DNA of 64,000 bases from Tersicoccus phoenicis (GTDB lineage: Bacteria; Actinomycetota; Actinomycetes; Actinomycetales; Micrococcaceae). Both the position numbers and the translations under genes were made by a program. The stretch covers positions 1 through 64,000 of the forward strand of contig NZ_MRDE01000046.1 of the NCBI RefSeq assembly GCF_001968835.1. The letters are read 5' to 3'. Of the stretch, positions 1 through 8,322 are shown in pieces. The notes beneath the pieces are model-generated. The model ran no database searches. It saw only the letters and a program-made list of their open reading frames with translations, and was not told where the DNA came from. Each line of letters begins with the position of its first letter. Position 1 is the stretch's first letter.

Positions 1-134
1 TCTCGAAGAAGGACATCATGCGCTGCCTCAAACGCCACATCGCCCGCGAGATCTACCGGGCCCTCATCAACGACCTCAGGACCCGAGACACCCACGTCCC
101 GACTTCAACCGCCGACCTCGCGAAAGCGGCTTGA
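1..134 (+). CDS. IS110-family transposase, C-terminal fragment
   Basis: The reading frame enters from the left edge and ends at a TGA at 132-134. The visible 43 residues contain RCLKRHIAREIYRAL, which resembles the conserved C-terminal end of IS110-family transposases. These are DEDD-type recombinases that move circular intermediates without long terminal inverted repeats. The sequence just after the stop (135-150) would be the right end of the element, but the boundary cannot be fixed here. Only the tail is visible, so the catalytic residues cannot be checked. Family assignment rests on this short motif. Confidence 0.7.
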   Translation, partial: SKKDIMRCLKRHIAREIYRALINDLRTRDTHVPTSTADLAKAA

Positions 135-190
135 CATCCATAGGAGCATCGTTCGTCATGGTCCACAGCCGGCTCCGGAACCGCAGCCGA

Positions 191-934
191 TCAGGTGACG
201 CGCTGGCGCTTCGCCTCGGCCACGGCGTCGGCGACCCGGCCGCGCCACGGGTCGCCGTGCCCGGGCAGGGCGACGTCGGCGTCCAGCGCGGCGATGGCGT
301 CCAGCGACGCGAGGGCCTGACGGGTGTCCGCGGTCGCGGCGGCGGAGACGATCTGCGGCCCCGCGATTCCCGTGTAGGGGTCCAGGGTGACGAGGGCGTC
401 ACCGGTGACCACGGTGCCCCGATCGGGCAATAGCAGTGCGACGTGTCCGTCGGTGTGGCCGGGAGTCGGCACCGGCACGGGCCGTCCGGGCAATGCGGCG
501 GCGGTGGCCGCGTCGAGCGGCCGGACGTTGTCGATGCCCCGGACCGCAACGGCGCCGGCCAGCGCCATCCGGGTGAGCACCGGAACGCTGCGCGGATACC
601 GGAACGGATAGAACAGGCGCGCCCGCTCGTGCCGGTACCGGTAGGGGTGAGCGGCGATCCAGGCGTCCGCCGGATCGAGCAGGACCGGTACGTCCAGATC
701 CTGCTGCAGGCGGAGCGCGAAGCCGATGTGGTCGAAGTGACCGTGGGTGATGGCGAGCGCTTTGATGTCGCGCGGCGAGCGGCCCAGCTCGCCCAACGCG
801 GCCCGCACCATCGGCCACATCGCCGGCAGCCCCGCGTCGATGAGCAGCAGCCGGGGACCGTCCTCGACCAGATAGCAGTTGACCCGGGCGTGCTCGACGC
901 GATGCACCCCGTCCGCCTCGTTCCGGTGGAACAT
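191..934 (-). CDS. MBL-fold metallo-hydrolase
   Basis: This is a metallo-beta-lactamase-fold hydrolase, probably a cytoplasmic thiolesterase-like or glyoxalase II-like enzyme. The substrate is not known. The zinc ligand motif THGHFDHIG lies in the N-terminal third. It is followed by a GHTDGH histidine, a TGDAL aspartate and a C-terminal PGHGDP histidine, so the full metal site is present in the usual order. The frame is open to a GTG at 955, but a GGAGG 5 bases upstream of the ATG at 934 supports that start (247 aa). It is transcribed toward the transposase remnant and diverges from the VOC gene. Confidence 0.85.
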   Translation of the reverse strand: MFHRNEADGVHRVEHARVNCYLVEDGPRLLLIDAGLPAMWPMVRAALGELGRSPRDIKALAITHGHFDHIGFALRLQQDLDVPVLLDPADAWIAAHPYRYRHERARLFYPFRYPRSVPVLTRMALAGAVAVRGIDNVRPLDAATAAALPGRPVPVPTPGHTDGHVALLLPDRGTVVTGDALVTLDPYTGIAGPQIVSAAATADTRQALASLDAIAALDADVALPGHGDPWRGRVADAVAEAKRQRVT

Positions 935-1132
935 CGCCGCCTCCATCATCAGCACACTGTCGTTCTGGTGAATCTACCGACGGCCGGCCGCACAGGGGAA
1001 GAAGGCACGTACGCCTCTTGTCGCCGTCGACGTGCGCCCGTAGAGTGAGCGGCATCACTAGTGGACAGTGTTCACATTATCCGCGTCGGGCGCTGACGAT
1101 TCCTCCCGACACCATCGTGGAAAGGCTGACTC

Positions 1133-1954
1133 ATGAGCGCACATCCTGATCCGTGGCCCGCCGGAACGCCGTGCTGGGTGGACATGATGGTCCCCGACCT
1201 GGCTCGGACGCAGGCGTTCTACCGCGCCGTCCTCGGCTGGGACTACACCGAGCCCGTCGCCGAGTTCGGCGGATACTGCAACGCCACCGTCGACGGGCGC
1301 GTGATCGCCGGCCTGAGCCCCCAGATGGAGGGGATGGAGGGTGCCCCGACGGTCTGGACCACGTACCTGGCCACCGACGACATCGACGCCACGGCGGAGC
1401 TCGTCCGCGCGAACGGGGGGCAGGTGATCGCGCCGCCCATGCAGATCGCCGCCATGGGGTCCATGGCCGTGTTCGTCGACCCGACCGGCGCGTCCTTCGG
1501 CGCCTGGCAGTCCGGCGAGCACACCGGTTTCAACGCGGTCGACGAGCCCGGGACCATCGTGTGGGACGACGTGATGAGCACCGACTACGACGCCGCACGG
1601 CGCTTCTACGCGACCGTCTTCGGGTTCACCTACGAGGACCTGGACATGGCCGGCATGAAGTACGCGATGTTCTCCGTCGCCGGCGGAGAACGCCCCGCCG
1701 GCGGTATCGGGGAGGGCGCCGGCCCGTCCGGGTCGGCGTGGAACGTCTGCTTCAGTGTGGCCGACGTCGACGACGCCGTGGAGCGGATCGCCGACGCCGG
1801 CGGCACCGTCACCGACCAGCCCTCCGACTTCGACTTCGGCCGGATCCTCAGCGCGACCGGTCCGGACGGCGAGCGGTTCCAGCTCGTCTCCCCGCAGCGG
1901 AAGGGCGAGCAGTCGAGCGGGCAGCAGGCCGATCGGCAGCCGGCAGCCCGTTAA
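1133..1954 (+). CDS. Double VOC-domain protein (glyoxalase/bleomycin-resistance fold)
   Basis: The protein is 273 residues with two tandem vicinal-oxygen-chelate modules. The first begins at PCWVDMMVPDLARTQAFY (residues about 14-31). The second begins near IVWDDVMSTDYDAARRFY (about 142). Both halves end in the GERFQL- or GASFGAW-type beta strand typical of the fold. The family includes the mycobacterial 27-kDa antigen Cfp30B and many uncharacterised proteins. Some members are dioxygenases or drug-binding proteins, so no reaction can be assigned. It starts at ATG 1133 and is transcribed away from the MBL gene. The C-terminus is a Gln/Ser-rich tail. Confidence 0.85.
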   Translation: MSAHPDPWPAGTPCWVDMMVPDLARTQAFYRAVLGWDYTEPVAEFGGYCNATVDGRVIAGLSPQMEGMEGAPTVWTTYLATDDIDATAELVRANGGQVIAPPMQIAAMGSMAVFVDPTGASFGAWQSGEHTGFNAVDEPGTIVWDDVMSTDYDAARRFYATVFGFTYEDLDMAGMKYAMFSVAGGERPAGGIGEGAGPSGSAWNVCFSVADVDDAVERIADAGGTVTDQPSDFDFGRILSATGPDGERFQLVSPQRKGEQSSGQQADRQPAAR

Positions 1955-1990
1955 CCTCCGGCGGACCCCTGCGGGCGGCACAATGGGGGC

Positions 1991-2710
1991 ATGTGCGGAC
2001 GCTTCGCGATGGACAAGGACGTCGACGACCTGATTCAGGCCTTCGTCGCCGACGGGGGCCGGGCCCAGGACTGGCGACCCACTTTCAGCATGGCGCCCAC
2101 CATGGTCGCCCCGCTGGTGCGGGAGCACCGGGGCCGGGACGGCGCGGTGAAGCGGGAGCTCGAGCCCGCCAGTTGGGGGTTCACTCCCGGCTGGGGGAAG
2201 CCCGGCGGGCGAGCCCCGATCAACGCCCGGTTGGAGACGGTGGCCACGAACGGCTTGTTCAAACGGGCCTTCGCCGGCGCGCGAGCCATCGTCCCGATGA
2301 GCGGTTACTTCGAGTGGCAGCAGCAGGACGACGGCAAGCAGCCCTACTACCTGCACGGCCCGGACGGCGCCTCCGGGCTGCTCGCGGCGGCGGCGGTGGG
2401 CGCGGCCCGGAAGGAGGGTGACGGCTGGGCGATCAGCTTCGCCATCATCACCCGTCAGGCGCGGGACGCGTCCGGTGAGGTGCACGACCGGATGCCGGTG
2501 TTCCTCGGCCCGGAGACCTGGCAGCGCTGGCTCGACCCGGAGCCCGTCGAGGGGACCCACGCCACGGACCTGGTCCACCTGCTCGAGGAGACGTCCTCCC
2601 GGGTCGCCGCGACCATGACGCACTACGCGGTGAACCGGAAGGTCAACAACAGCCGTGCCGTCGATCCGGAGGACCCGACGTTGATCCAGCCGCTGCAGGA
2701 CGACGCGTGA
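1991..2710 (+). CDS. SOS response-associated peptidase (SRAP/HMCES/YedK family)
   Basis: The protein begins MCGRFAM, giving the catalytic Cys2 that is exposed after methionine removal. Cys2 forms a thiazolidine crosslink with abasic sites in single-stranded DNA. Other family signatures are NARLETV (about residue 77), the GYFEW glutamate (about 103) and the VHDRMPVFL histidine segment (about 163). At 239 residues it is of normal length. The family shields abasic sites from strand breakage. Its stop overlaps the GTG start of the next gene by 4 bases, so the two are probably translationally coupled. Confidence 0.93.
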   Translation: MCGRFAMDKDVDDLIQAFVADGGRAQDWRPTFSMAPTMVAPLVREHRGRDGAVKRELEPASWGFTPGWGKPGGRAPINARLETVATNGLFKRAFAGARAIVPMSGYFEWQQQDDGKQPYYLHGPDGASGLLAAAAVGAARKEGDGWAISFAIITRQARDASGEVHDRMPVFLGPETWQRWLDPEPVEGTHATDLVHLLEETSSRVAATMTHYAVNRKVNNSRAVDPEDPTLIQPLQDDA

Positions 2711-3822
2711 ACGACCGCGCCCAGCACCCCGACGCGGTGGTTCGCCACCCGGACCGCGGAGCCGGCCGGCACCGACGCACACCGCGCTACCTGGCCGTCG
2801 TCCTCGGTCTGGCCGGGCTCGCGGTTTTTCTGCTGTTCGTGCAGGCGGCGCAGGACGTCGTCGCGCCGGTGTTCCTCGGCCTGAACCTGCTGATCGTCCT
2901 CTACCCGCTGCAGCGCTGGCTCGAGCATCGCGTACACCGAATGGTGGCGGCGACCGTCTCCCTCGTCATCGTCGTCGGCATCATCCTGGGCTTCTTCCTG
3001 CTCGCCGGCTGGGCCGTCAGCCAGCTCGTCGTCGAACTGCCGGCTCACAACGCCGAGTTCGTGGCCGTGTGGCGGCAGGCCCAGGCCTGGCTCGACGGCC
3101 TCGGGATCAGCAGCGCGGTGATCCAGCAGGGGCTGAACGGGGTCAGCGCCGGCAGCGTGATGGGGCTGCTGACGCCGGTGCTCTCCAACGTCACGGCCGT
3201 CACCGGTGCGGTCGCCACCCTGATCCTCGCCGTCTTCTTCCTCACCCTGGACTCGATGTCCCTGCCGGCGCGGTTGGGGATGGTCGCCGGCAGCCGACCC
3301 CACATCACCACGGCGCTGCGGTCCTTCGCCGTCGGGGTCCGCCGCTACTGGCTGGTCACCACGGTGTTCGGCCTGATCGTCGCGGTGCTGGACGTGGTGG
3401 CCCTGGCGGTGATCGGCGTGCCGCTGATCTGGGCGTGGGGCGTGCTCGCCTTCCTGACGAACTACATTCCCAACGTCGGCTTCGTGATCGGGCTGGTGCC
3501 GCCGGCGCTGCTCGCGCTGCTTTCCGGCGGCTGGGGGTCCGCACTCGCCGTCGTCATCGCCTACAGCCTGCTCAACTTCGTCATCCAGTCGATCATCCAG
3601 CCGAAGTTCACCGGTGAGTCGGTCGGCATCACCCCGGCGATGTCGTTCCTGTCGCTGATGTTCTGGTACTGGATCCTCGGCTGGATCGGTGCCCTGGTCG
3701 CCCTGCCGGCCACGCTGCTGCTCAAGGCGCTGCTGATCGACGCCGACCCGCGGGCCCGCTGGGTCAACGCGTTCATCTCCAGTTCCCCGCACCCGCCCGA
3801 CGACGCCAGCCCGGCGGATTGA
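2707..3822 (+). CDS. AI-2E family transporter
   Basis: This is a 371-residue integral membrane protein of the PF01594 family (TqsA/PerM-like). It has two hydrophobic helices near residues 22-60, further pairs around 75-100 and 160-185, and a C-terminal helical block including LTNYIPNVGFVIGLVPPALLA and LMFWYWILGWIGALVALP, the family's best-conserved motifs. Members export small molecules or work as Na+/H+ antiporters, so the cargo cannot be deduced. It starts at the GTG in GTGA overlapping the SRAP stop, and its stop overlaps the likely TTG start of the PAP2 gene. Confidence 0.9.
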   Translation: MNDRAQHPDAVVRHPDRGAGRHRRTPRYLAVVLGLAGLAVFLLFVQAAQDVVAPVFLGLNLLIVLYPLQRWLEHRVHRMVAATVSLVIVVGIILGFFLLAGWAVSQLVVELPAHNAEFVAVWRQAQAWLDGLGISSAVIQQGLNGVSAGSVMGLLTPVLSNVTAVTGAVATLILAVFFLTLDSMSLPARLGMVAGSRPHITTALRSFAVGVRRYWLVTTVFGLIVAVLDVVALAVIGVPLIWAWGVLAFLTNYIPNVGFVIGLVPPALLALLSGGWGSALAVVIAYSLLNFVIQSIIQPKFTGESVGITPAMSFLSLMFWYWILGWIGALVALPATLLLKALLIDADPRARWVNAFISSSPHPPDDASPAD

Positions 3823-4472
3823 CGGTGCCGGACACGCCGGAGTCACCGGCCGGACGCCCGGCTGCCCGGTCGCCGGAGGGGGACCCGCCGCGGACGGCCG
3901 CGGACCGGCTCGCCCGGGTGGTGGCGGAGGTGCTCGGTCCGCCCGTCCTCGCCTCGCTGTTGATGGTGATCGCCGCCCTCGCGCCGGGGGTGGGCGTGCG
4001 GACCGTGCTGGCCGCCGTCGTGGCGGTCGCGTTCACCGTCGCTGTCCCGATGACGGTGCTCGTCGTCCTCGCTCGGCGGGGCAGGATCAGCGGGCACTAC
4101 GTCCCCGAGCGGTCCGAGCGCACGCCCGTGTACGCGGGCACGCTGGTCTCCGGCGGCCTCGGCATGGTGTTGCTGGTGCTGCTGCACGCGCCGCGCACCC
4201 TGTTCGCCGTGATGGGCGGCGTCGGTACCGGCCTGGTGCTCGTCCTGGTCATCACCCTGTGGTGGAAGATCTCCGCGCACACCGCGGTCGCCGCGTCGGT
4301 GGCCGTCACGCTCACCGGCTGGCTCGGTGGGCCCTGGTGGGCGATGCTCGCCGTGCCGGTCGTGGTCGCGTGGTCCCGGGTGCGGCTCCGGGTGCACACC
4401 CGGGCACAGGTGATCGCGGGTGGGGTACTCGGCGCCGTCGTCGCGCTCGATTGGCTGCCGCTGTTGCGGTGA
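3819..4472 (+). CDS. PAP2-superfamily membrane phosphatase
   Basis: This 217-residue membrane protein has about five hydrophobic segments. The phosphatase motifs are KISAHTAVAA (about residue 147) and SRVRLRVHTRAQVIAGGVLG (about 186), corresponding to the SGH and SRxxxxxHxxxD motifs of type 2 phosphatidic acid phosphatases. The serine-histidine of motif 2 is present as SAH, and the last motif has Q in place of the usual aspartate. Activity is therefore plausible but not certain. The TTG at 3819 overlaps the upstream stop; a GTG at 3825 is an equally reasonable start. The third gene of an apparent SRAP-AI-2E-PAP2 operon. Confidence 0.8.
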   Translation: MTVPDTPESPAGRPAARSPEGDPPRTAADRLARVVAEVLGPPVLASLLMVIAALAPGVGVRTVLAAVVAVAFTVAVPMTVLVVLARRGRISGHYVPERSERTPVYAGTLVSGGLGMVLLVLLHAPRTLFAVMGGVGTGLVLVLVITLWWKISAHTAVAASVAVTLTGWLGGPWWAMLAVPVVVAWSRVRLRVHTRAQVIAGGVLGAVVALDWLPLLR

Positions 4473-4488
4473 GAGTGTCCTGGAGGGG

Positions 4489-4572
4489 CACGTCGCCGCA
4501 CCTGCTCCCACGCACGTCGCCGCACCTGCTCCCACGCACGTCGCCGCCCCTGCTCCCACGCACCTCGCCGAG
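4489..4572. repeat. 24-bp tandem repeat, about 3.5 copies
   Basis: The unit cacgtcgccgcacctgctcc followed by cacg occurs at 4489-4512 and 4513-4536 as exact copies, at 4537-4560 with one change, and as a partial copy at 4561-4572. It fills the gap between the PAP2 stop and the ligD stop. There are no unique spacers, so it is a simple tandem array. Confidence 0.9.
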
Positions 4573-4627
4573 TGTGCGGGTATTGCGGTCATGAGGGCGG
4601 AATGGGTGCGTCATCCGCACTTTCGGC
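4567..4627. repeat. 61-bp element with 13-bp inverted ends (copy A)
   Basis: The left end gccgagtgtgcgg (4567-4579) pairs with the right end ccgcactttcggc (4615-4627) at 11 of 13 positions. A second element of exactly the same length and similar ends lies at 57024-57084. It sits between convergent PAP2 and ligD, so it could act as a hairpin terminator for either, or be a small dispersed palindromic element. Confidence 0.6.
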
Positions 4628-4640
4628 GGGGTCACGAACG

Positions 4641-7331
4641 TCACCGTGCCTCCCAACGCACCTCTGCCGGGTCCTTGTCCGGCCGCCAGCCCCGCCACAC
4701 GGGGTGGCGCAGCCGACGTTCGCGGGTCAGTTCGCCGTAGCCGACCTCACCCACCCGGTCCGCCCGGAGCCAGGTCACGTCCTTCCCGTCGGCCGCGGGC
4801 ACGTCCGCGGCGGCGGGCGTCTTCCGCTCCGCGCCGGCGAAATCGCCGGACATCCGGCTCAGCATCTCGTCCGTGAACCCGGTGCCGACCCGGCCCGCGT
4901 AGTGCAGGACGCCGTCGTCGTCGGGCACCGCGACGAGCAGGGACCCTATGCCCCCGGTCCGTCCCCCTCGGCCGTGGCGCCAGCCGATCACGACCACTTC
5001 CTGGGTCGCCTGGTTCTTCAGCTTGATCCACGTGCGGGCGCGTTGGCCGGGCTGGTAGACGCTGGCGGTCTTCTTGGCGACGACGCCCTCCAGCCGCAGG
5101 TCCTGGCTGGCGGCGACCGCCTCGTCGACCGATCCGTCGAACGCCTCCGGCACGTGCACGTGCCCGCCCTCGCGCACGAGTCCGGCCAACAGTTCACGCC
5201 GCTGCCGGTACGGGGCGCGCAGCAGGCTCCGCCCGCCCAGGTGCAACACGTCGAAGAGCATCACGTGCACGGGCGTGCGGCGCATCGCGGCGGCCACGTC
5301 CCGGGGCCGGGTCAGTCCCATCCGGTTCTGCAGGCGGCCGAAGTCCGGTCGGCCACCGGCAAGGGCCACGACCTCCCCGTCGAGGACCACCGGACCGGCG
5401 GCCAGCACGTCCGGGTCCAGGCGGTCGGCCAGCTCGACCAGTTCGGGGTAGGTCGTGGTGATGTCCGCGCCGTGGCGGGCGGCCAGGGTCACGCCGTCGG
5501 TCGTCACCGTGGCGATCACCCGCACGCCGTCCCACTTCATCTCGAACGCCCAGTCCGCCCCGCGCAGGTCCTCGACCGCACCGGCGGTCGCCAGCATCGG
5601 GGCGATGCCGTCGACGGCGGCCGACGGAGCGGGGGGCGTCCCGGCGTCCCGGGCGCCGGGCCCCCGGGGACTCTCGGCAGCGTGGTCGCTGTTCGTCTCG
5701 TCCTCCTTCTCGGCCGCGGCGTCCTGGTGCTCGGGTTTCGCCGACGTCCCGGTCGCGTGACCGTCACGACGACCTGCGTCGTCGTCGCCGGGCTGATCCT
5801 TCATCAAGTGCAGCAACCAGTTCTTCGCGTCCCCGCCCATGCCGGTGGCGCGGATGAACGCGAACCGGCGCGGCACCCCGCCGAGGCCGCCCTCGGACTG
5901 GCCGGTGACGGTGGCGATCACCTCCTGGCCGTCCCGCCACTTCTCCAGTTCGTAGGTGCCGTGGTCCCAGATGGTCACCTCGCCACCGCCGTACTCGCCC
6001 TTCGGGATGGTCCCGGCGAAGGTGCCGTACTCCAGCGGGTGGTCCTCGGTCCGCACGGCCAGCCGGTTCTGCTTGGTGCTCAGCGGCGGCCCCTTGGGCA
6101 CCGCCCAGGAGACCAGGACGCCGGCGTGTTCGAGCCGGAAGTCCCAGTGCAGCCGGCGGGCGTGGTGCTCCTGGATGACGAAGGTCGGCGGGTTCGCCGC
6201 GTCGGAGTCGGCGGAGGGCTGCTCGTGCCGGCCCCGGGCCGCCGTCTGCGGCACCGGTTCGGGAGTCTTCCCGGCGTCCCGTTTGGCCCGGTAGGTGGCC
6301 AGCAGGTCGTCGCCCGCGCTGTCGTCGCCCGTGCCGTCGTCGCCCGTGCCGTCGTCGCCGGACCCGCCGTCGTCGCCCACGCCCGCGCCGGTGTCGTGCC
6401 GCGCCGCGGCGTCGGTGGGCGCGTGCGCCGTGGTGAGGGAGCCGACCCAACCCTGCGCGGCGATGGGATCCATCCCGGCGGCCACCCGCTCCAGGACCTC
6501 GTCGAGGCTCAGGTGCGCCAGGTCCGGGTCCTCCAGCTCCGCCCAGGTCCGGGGTGCCGCGACCGTCGGGTGCTCACGCCCGCGGAGGGAGTAGGGGCAG
6601 ATCGTCGTCTTGTTCGCGTTGTTCTGACTCCAGTCGACGAGCACCTTCCCGGCCCGGAGGGTCTTCTTCATGTCGCTGACCACCAGGTCCGGGTGGTCCG
6701 CCTCCAGCGCCCGGGCGAGCTCGTGGGCGACCTGGCTGACCTGCTCCGACGTCGAGCTCGCGTCGAGCTGGGCGTACAGGTGGATGCCCTTCGACCCGGA
6801 CGTCACCGGCACGGCGTCCAGGCCCATCGCGTCGAGGATCTGCCGGCACAGCCGGGCGACCTCCGCGCACTCGGGCAGGCCGGCGCCCGGGCCCGGATCG
6901 AGGTCGAGCACCAGGCGGTCCGGGTTCCGGGGCCGGTAGCTGGGGTCGAATCGCCACTGCGGGGTGTGGATCTCCAGGGCCGCGAGCTGGCCGAACCAGG
7001 CGAGCACGGCCGGCTCGTTGGCCAGCGGGTAGACGTTCGCGCTGGTGCGGTGCTCGATCTTCCCGCGCGGGATCCAGGCCGGAGCGGCGTCCTCCAGGTC
7101 CTTGCGGAAGAACACCTGGCCGGGCCGGTCCGCGGTGCCGACGCCGTTCACCCAGCGTTTCCGGGTCACCGGACGCCACGCGGCCTGCGGGATCAGCACG
7201 TGCGCCACCTGGGCGTAGTAGTGCAGCACCTCGGCCTTCGTGGTGCCCGTCGCGGGGTAGAGCACCTTCCCGAGGTTGCTCACCCGCAGCCGCCGCCCGC
7301 CGACGTCGACCGTCTGCTGCCCTGCCGCCAT
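4641..7331 (-). CDS. ligD: Multifunctional ATP-dependent DNA ligase LigD (NHEJ)
   Basis: This 896-residue protein carries out bacterial non-homologous end joining with Ku. The domain order is POL-PE-LIG as in mycobacteria. An archaeo-eukaryotic primase-type polymerase occupies about residues 10-300, including the LVLDLDPG metal motif. A 3'-phosphoesterase begins at FVIQEHHARRLHWDFRLEH (about 385). The ligase domain follows, with adenylation motif EMKWDGVR (about 600). A flexible acidic linker with repeated GDDGT units joins POL and PE. The frame stays open to 7439, but MAAGQQTVDVGGRRL at 7331 fits the family start. It is divergent from ku, so the two promoters share about 110 bases. Confidence 0.96.
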   Translation of the reverse strand: MAAGQQTVDVGGRRLRVSNLGKVLYPATGTTKAEVLHYYAQVAHVLIPQAAWRPVTRKRWVNGVGTADRPGQVFFRKDLEDAAPAWIPRGKIEHRTSANVYPLANEPAVLAWFGQLAALEIHTPQWRFDPSYRPRNPDRLVLDLDPGPGAGLPECAEVARLCRQILDAMGLDAVPVTSGSKGIHLYAQLDASSTSEQVSQVAHELARALEADHPDLVVSDMKKTLRAGKVLVDWSQNNANKTTICPYSLRGREHPTVAAPRTWAELEDPDLAHLSLDEVLERVAAGMDPIAAQGWVGSLTTAHAPTDAAARHDTGAGVGDDGGSGDDGTGDDGTGDDSAGDDLLATYRAKRDAGKTPEPVPQTAARGRHEQPSADSDAANPPTFVIQEHHARRLHWDFRLEHAGVLVSWAVPKGPPLSTKQNRLAVRTEDHPLEYGTFAGTIPKGEYGGGEVTIWDHGTYELEKWRDGQEVIATVTGQSEGGLGGVPRRFAFIRATGMGGDAKNWLLHLMKDQPGDDDAGRRDGHATGTSAKPEHQDAAAEKEDETNSDHAAESPRGPGARDAGTPPAPSAAVDGIAPMLATAGAVEDLRGADWAFEMKWDGVRVIATVTTDGVTLAARHGADITTTYPELVELADRLDPDVLAAGPVVLDGEVVALAGGRPDFGRLQNRMGLTRPRDVAAAMRRTPVHVMLFDVLHLGGRSLLRAPYRQRRELLAGLVREGGHVHVPEAFDGSVDEAVAASQDLRLEGVVAKKTASVYQPGQRARTWIKLKNQATQEVVVIGWRHGRGGRTGGIGSLLVAVPDDDGVLHYAGRVGTGFTDEMLSRMSGDFAGAERKTPAAADVPAADGKDVTWLRADRVGEVGYGELTRERRLRHPVWRGWRPDKDPAEVRWEAR

Positions 7332-7447
7332 CGTGCCCTCCGTCTGCCCATGTCCGCGTGTCACGGCGCCCTGCCGACCGGTGCGCCCGTCCGCCGAGGA
7401 CTGCCGATCCTGTACGGCGCCGCACGTGCGGTGTTTCAATGATGCGC

Positions 7448-8308
7448 ATGAGACCGATCTGGAACGGCGCGATCACGTTCGGACTGGTGAACGTGCCGGT
7501 CAAGCTCTACGGTGCCACCGAGGACCACGACATCAAGTTCCACCAGGTGCACGACGCCGACGGCGGCCGGATCCGGTACGAGCGGCACTGCGAGGTGTGC
7601 GGGGAGAAGGTCGAGTACCAGCACATCGACAAGGCCTACGACGACGGGGAGCGCACGGTGCTGATCACCGGCGAGGACCTGGCGTCCCTGCCGGCCGCCG
7701 AGCACAACGAGATCGACGTCGTCCAGTTCGTGCCCAACGACCAGATCGACCCGATCATGCTGGAGAAGCCGTACTTCCTGGAGCCGGTGGGCAGATCCCC
7801 GAAGTCCTATCTGCTGCTGCGCCAGACCTTGGAGGACGCCGAGCAGACGGCCATCGTCAAGTTCTCGCTGCGGCAGAAGACCAGGCTCGGTGCCCTGCGG
7901 ACGCGGGGCAAGGTGATGGTGCTGCAGTCGATGCTGTGGGCGGACGAGGTGCGTGACGTCGACTTCCCGGCCGTCACCAGCCGCACGAAGGTCTCGCCGC
8001 AGGAGTTGAAGATGTCCGCCGCGCTGGTCGAGCAGTTCAGCGGCGACTTCCATCCCGAGGAGTTCGAGGACGACTACCAGGTCGAACTGCGCAAGCTGGT
8101 CGACGAGAAGCTCGAGCAGGGCGACGCCTTCGACACCGCCGCGACGTTCGGCAGGAGCGCCGAGGAGGAGCCCGAGGAGGGCGGCGACGTCGTCGACCTG
8201 ATGGAGGCGCTGAAGAAGAGCATCGACCGCAAGCGGGGCGGCGCGGCGAAGGAGCCCGCCCCGGCGAAGAAGCCGGCCGCCCGTTCGTCGAAGAAGAAGG
8301 GCGCCTGA
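7448..8308 (+). CDS. ku: Non-homologous end joining protein Ku
   Basis: Bacterial Ku is a homodimeric ring that threads onto double-strand break ends and recruits LigD. The protein starts MRPIWNGAITFGLVNVPVKL and contains FHQVHDADGGRIRYERHCEVCG, both hallmark Ku-core segments. It ends in a Lys/Ala/Pro-rich basic tail, which in other bacteria aids DNA binding and threading. In-frame ATGs lie at 7439, 7442 and 7448. The last matches the usual family N-terminus (MRxIWxGxIxFGLV) and gives 286 aa. No clear Shine-Dalgarno is visible, so the message may be nearly leaderless. It is divergent from ligD. Confidence 0.95.
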   Translation: MRPIWNGAITFGLVNVPVKLYGATEDHDIKFHQVHDADGGRIRYERHCEVCGEKVEYQHIDKAYDDGERTVLITGEDLASLPAAEHNEIDVVQFVPNDQIDPIMLEKPYFLEPVGRSPKSYLLLRQTLEDAEQTAIVKFSLRQKTRLGALRTRGKVMVLQSMLWADEVRDVDFPAVTSRTKVSPQELKMSAALVEQFSGDFHPEEFEDDYQVELRKLVDEKLEQGDAFDTAATFGRSAEEEPEEGGDVVDLMEALKKSIDRKRGGAAKEPAPAKKPAARSSKKKGA

Positions 8309-8322
8309 CTTCGAAGGACGCT

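Noticed and set aside
1061-1075. Palindrome gtggacagtgttcac upstream of the VOC gene as a TetR operator
   Set aside because: The symmetry is short and imperfect and no regulator gene is adjacent, so it was not listed as a feature.
4489-4572. CRISPR-like array
   Set aside because: The copies are contiguous with no spacers, and no cas genes are present in the window.
4572-7442. A 956-codon open frame on the plus strand opposite ligD
   Set aside because: It is a by-product of high third-position GC on the other strand. The translation is low-complexity Arg/Val/Gly-rich with no domain, while the minus strand encodes a full LigD.
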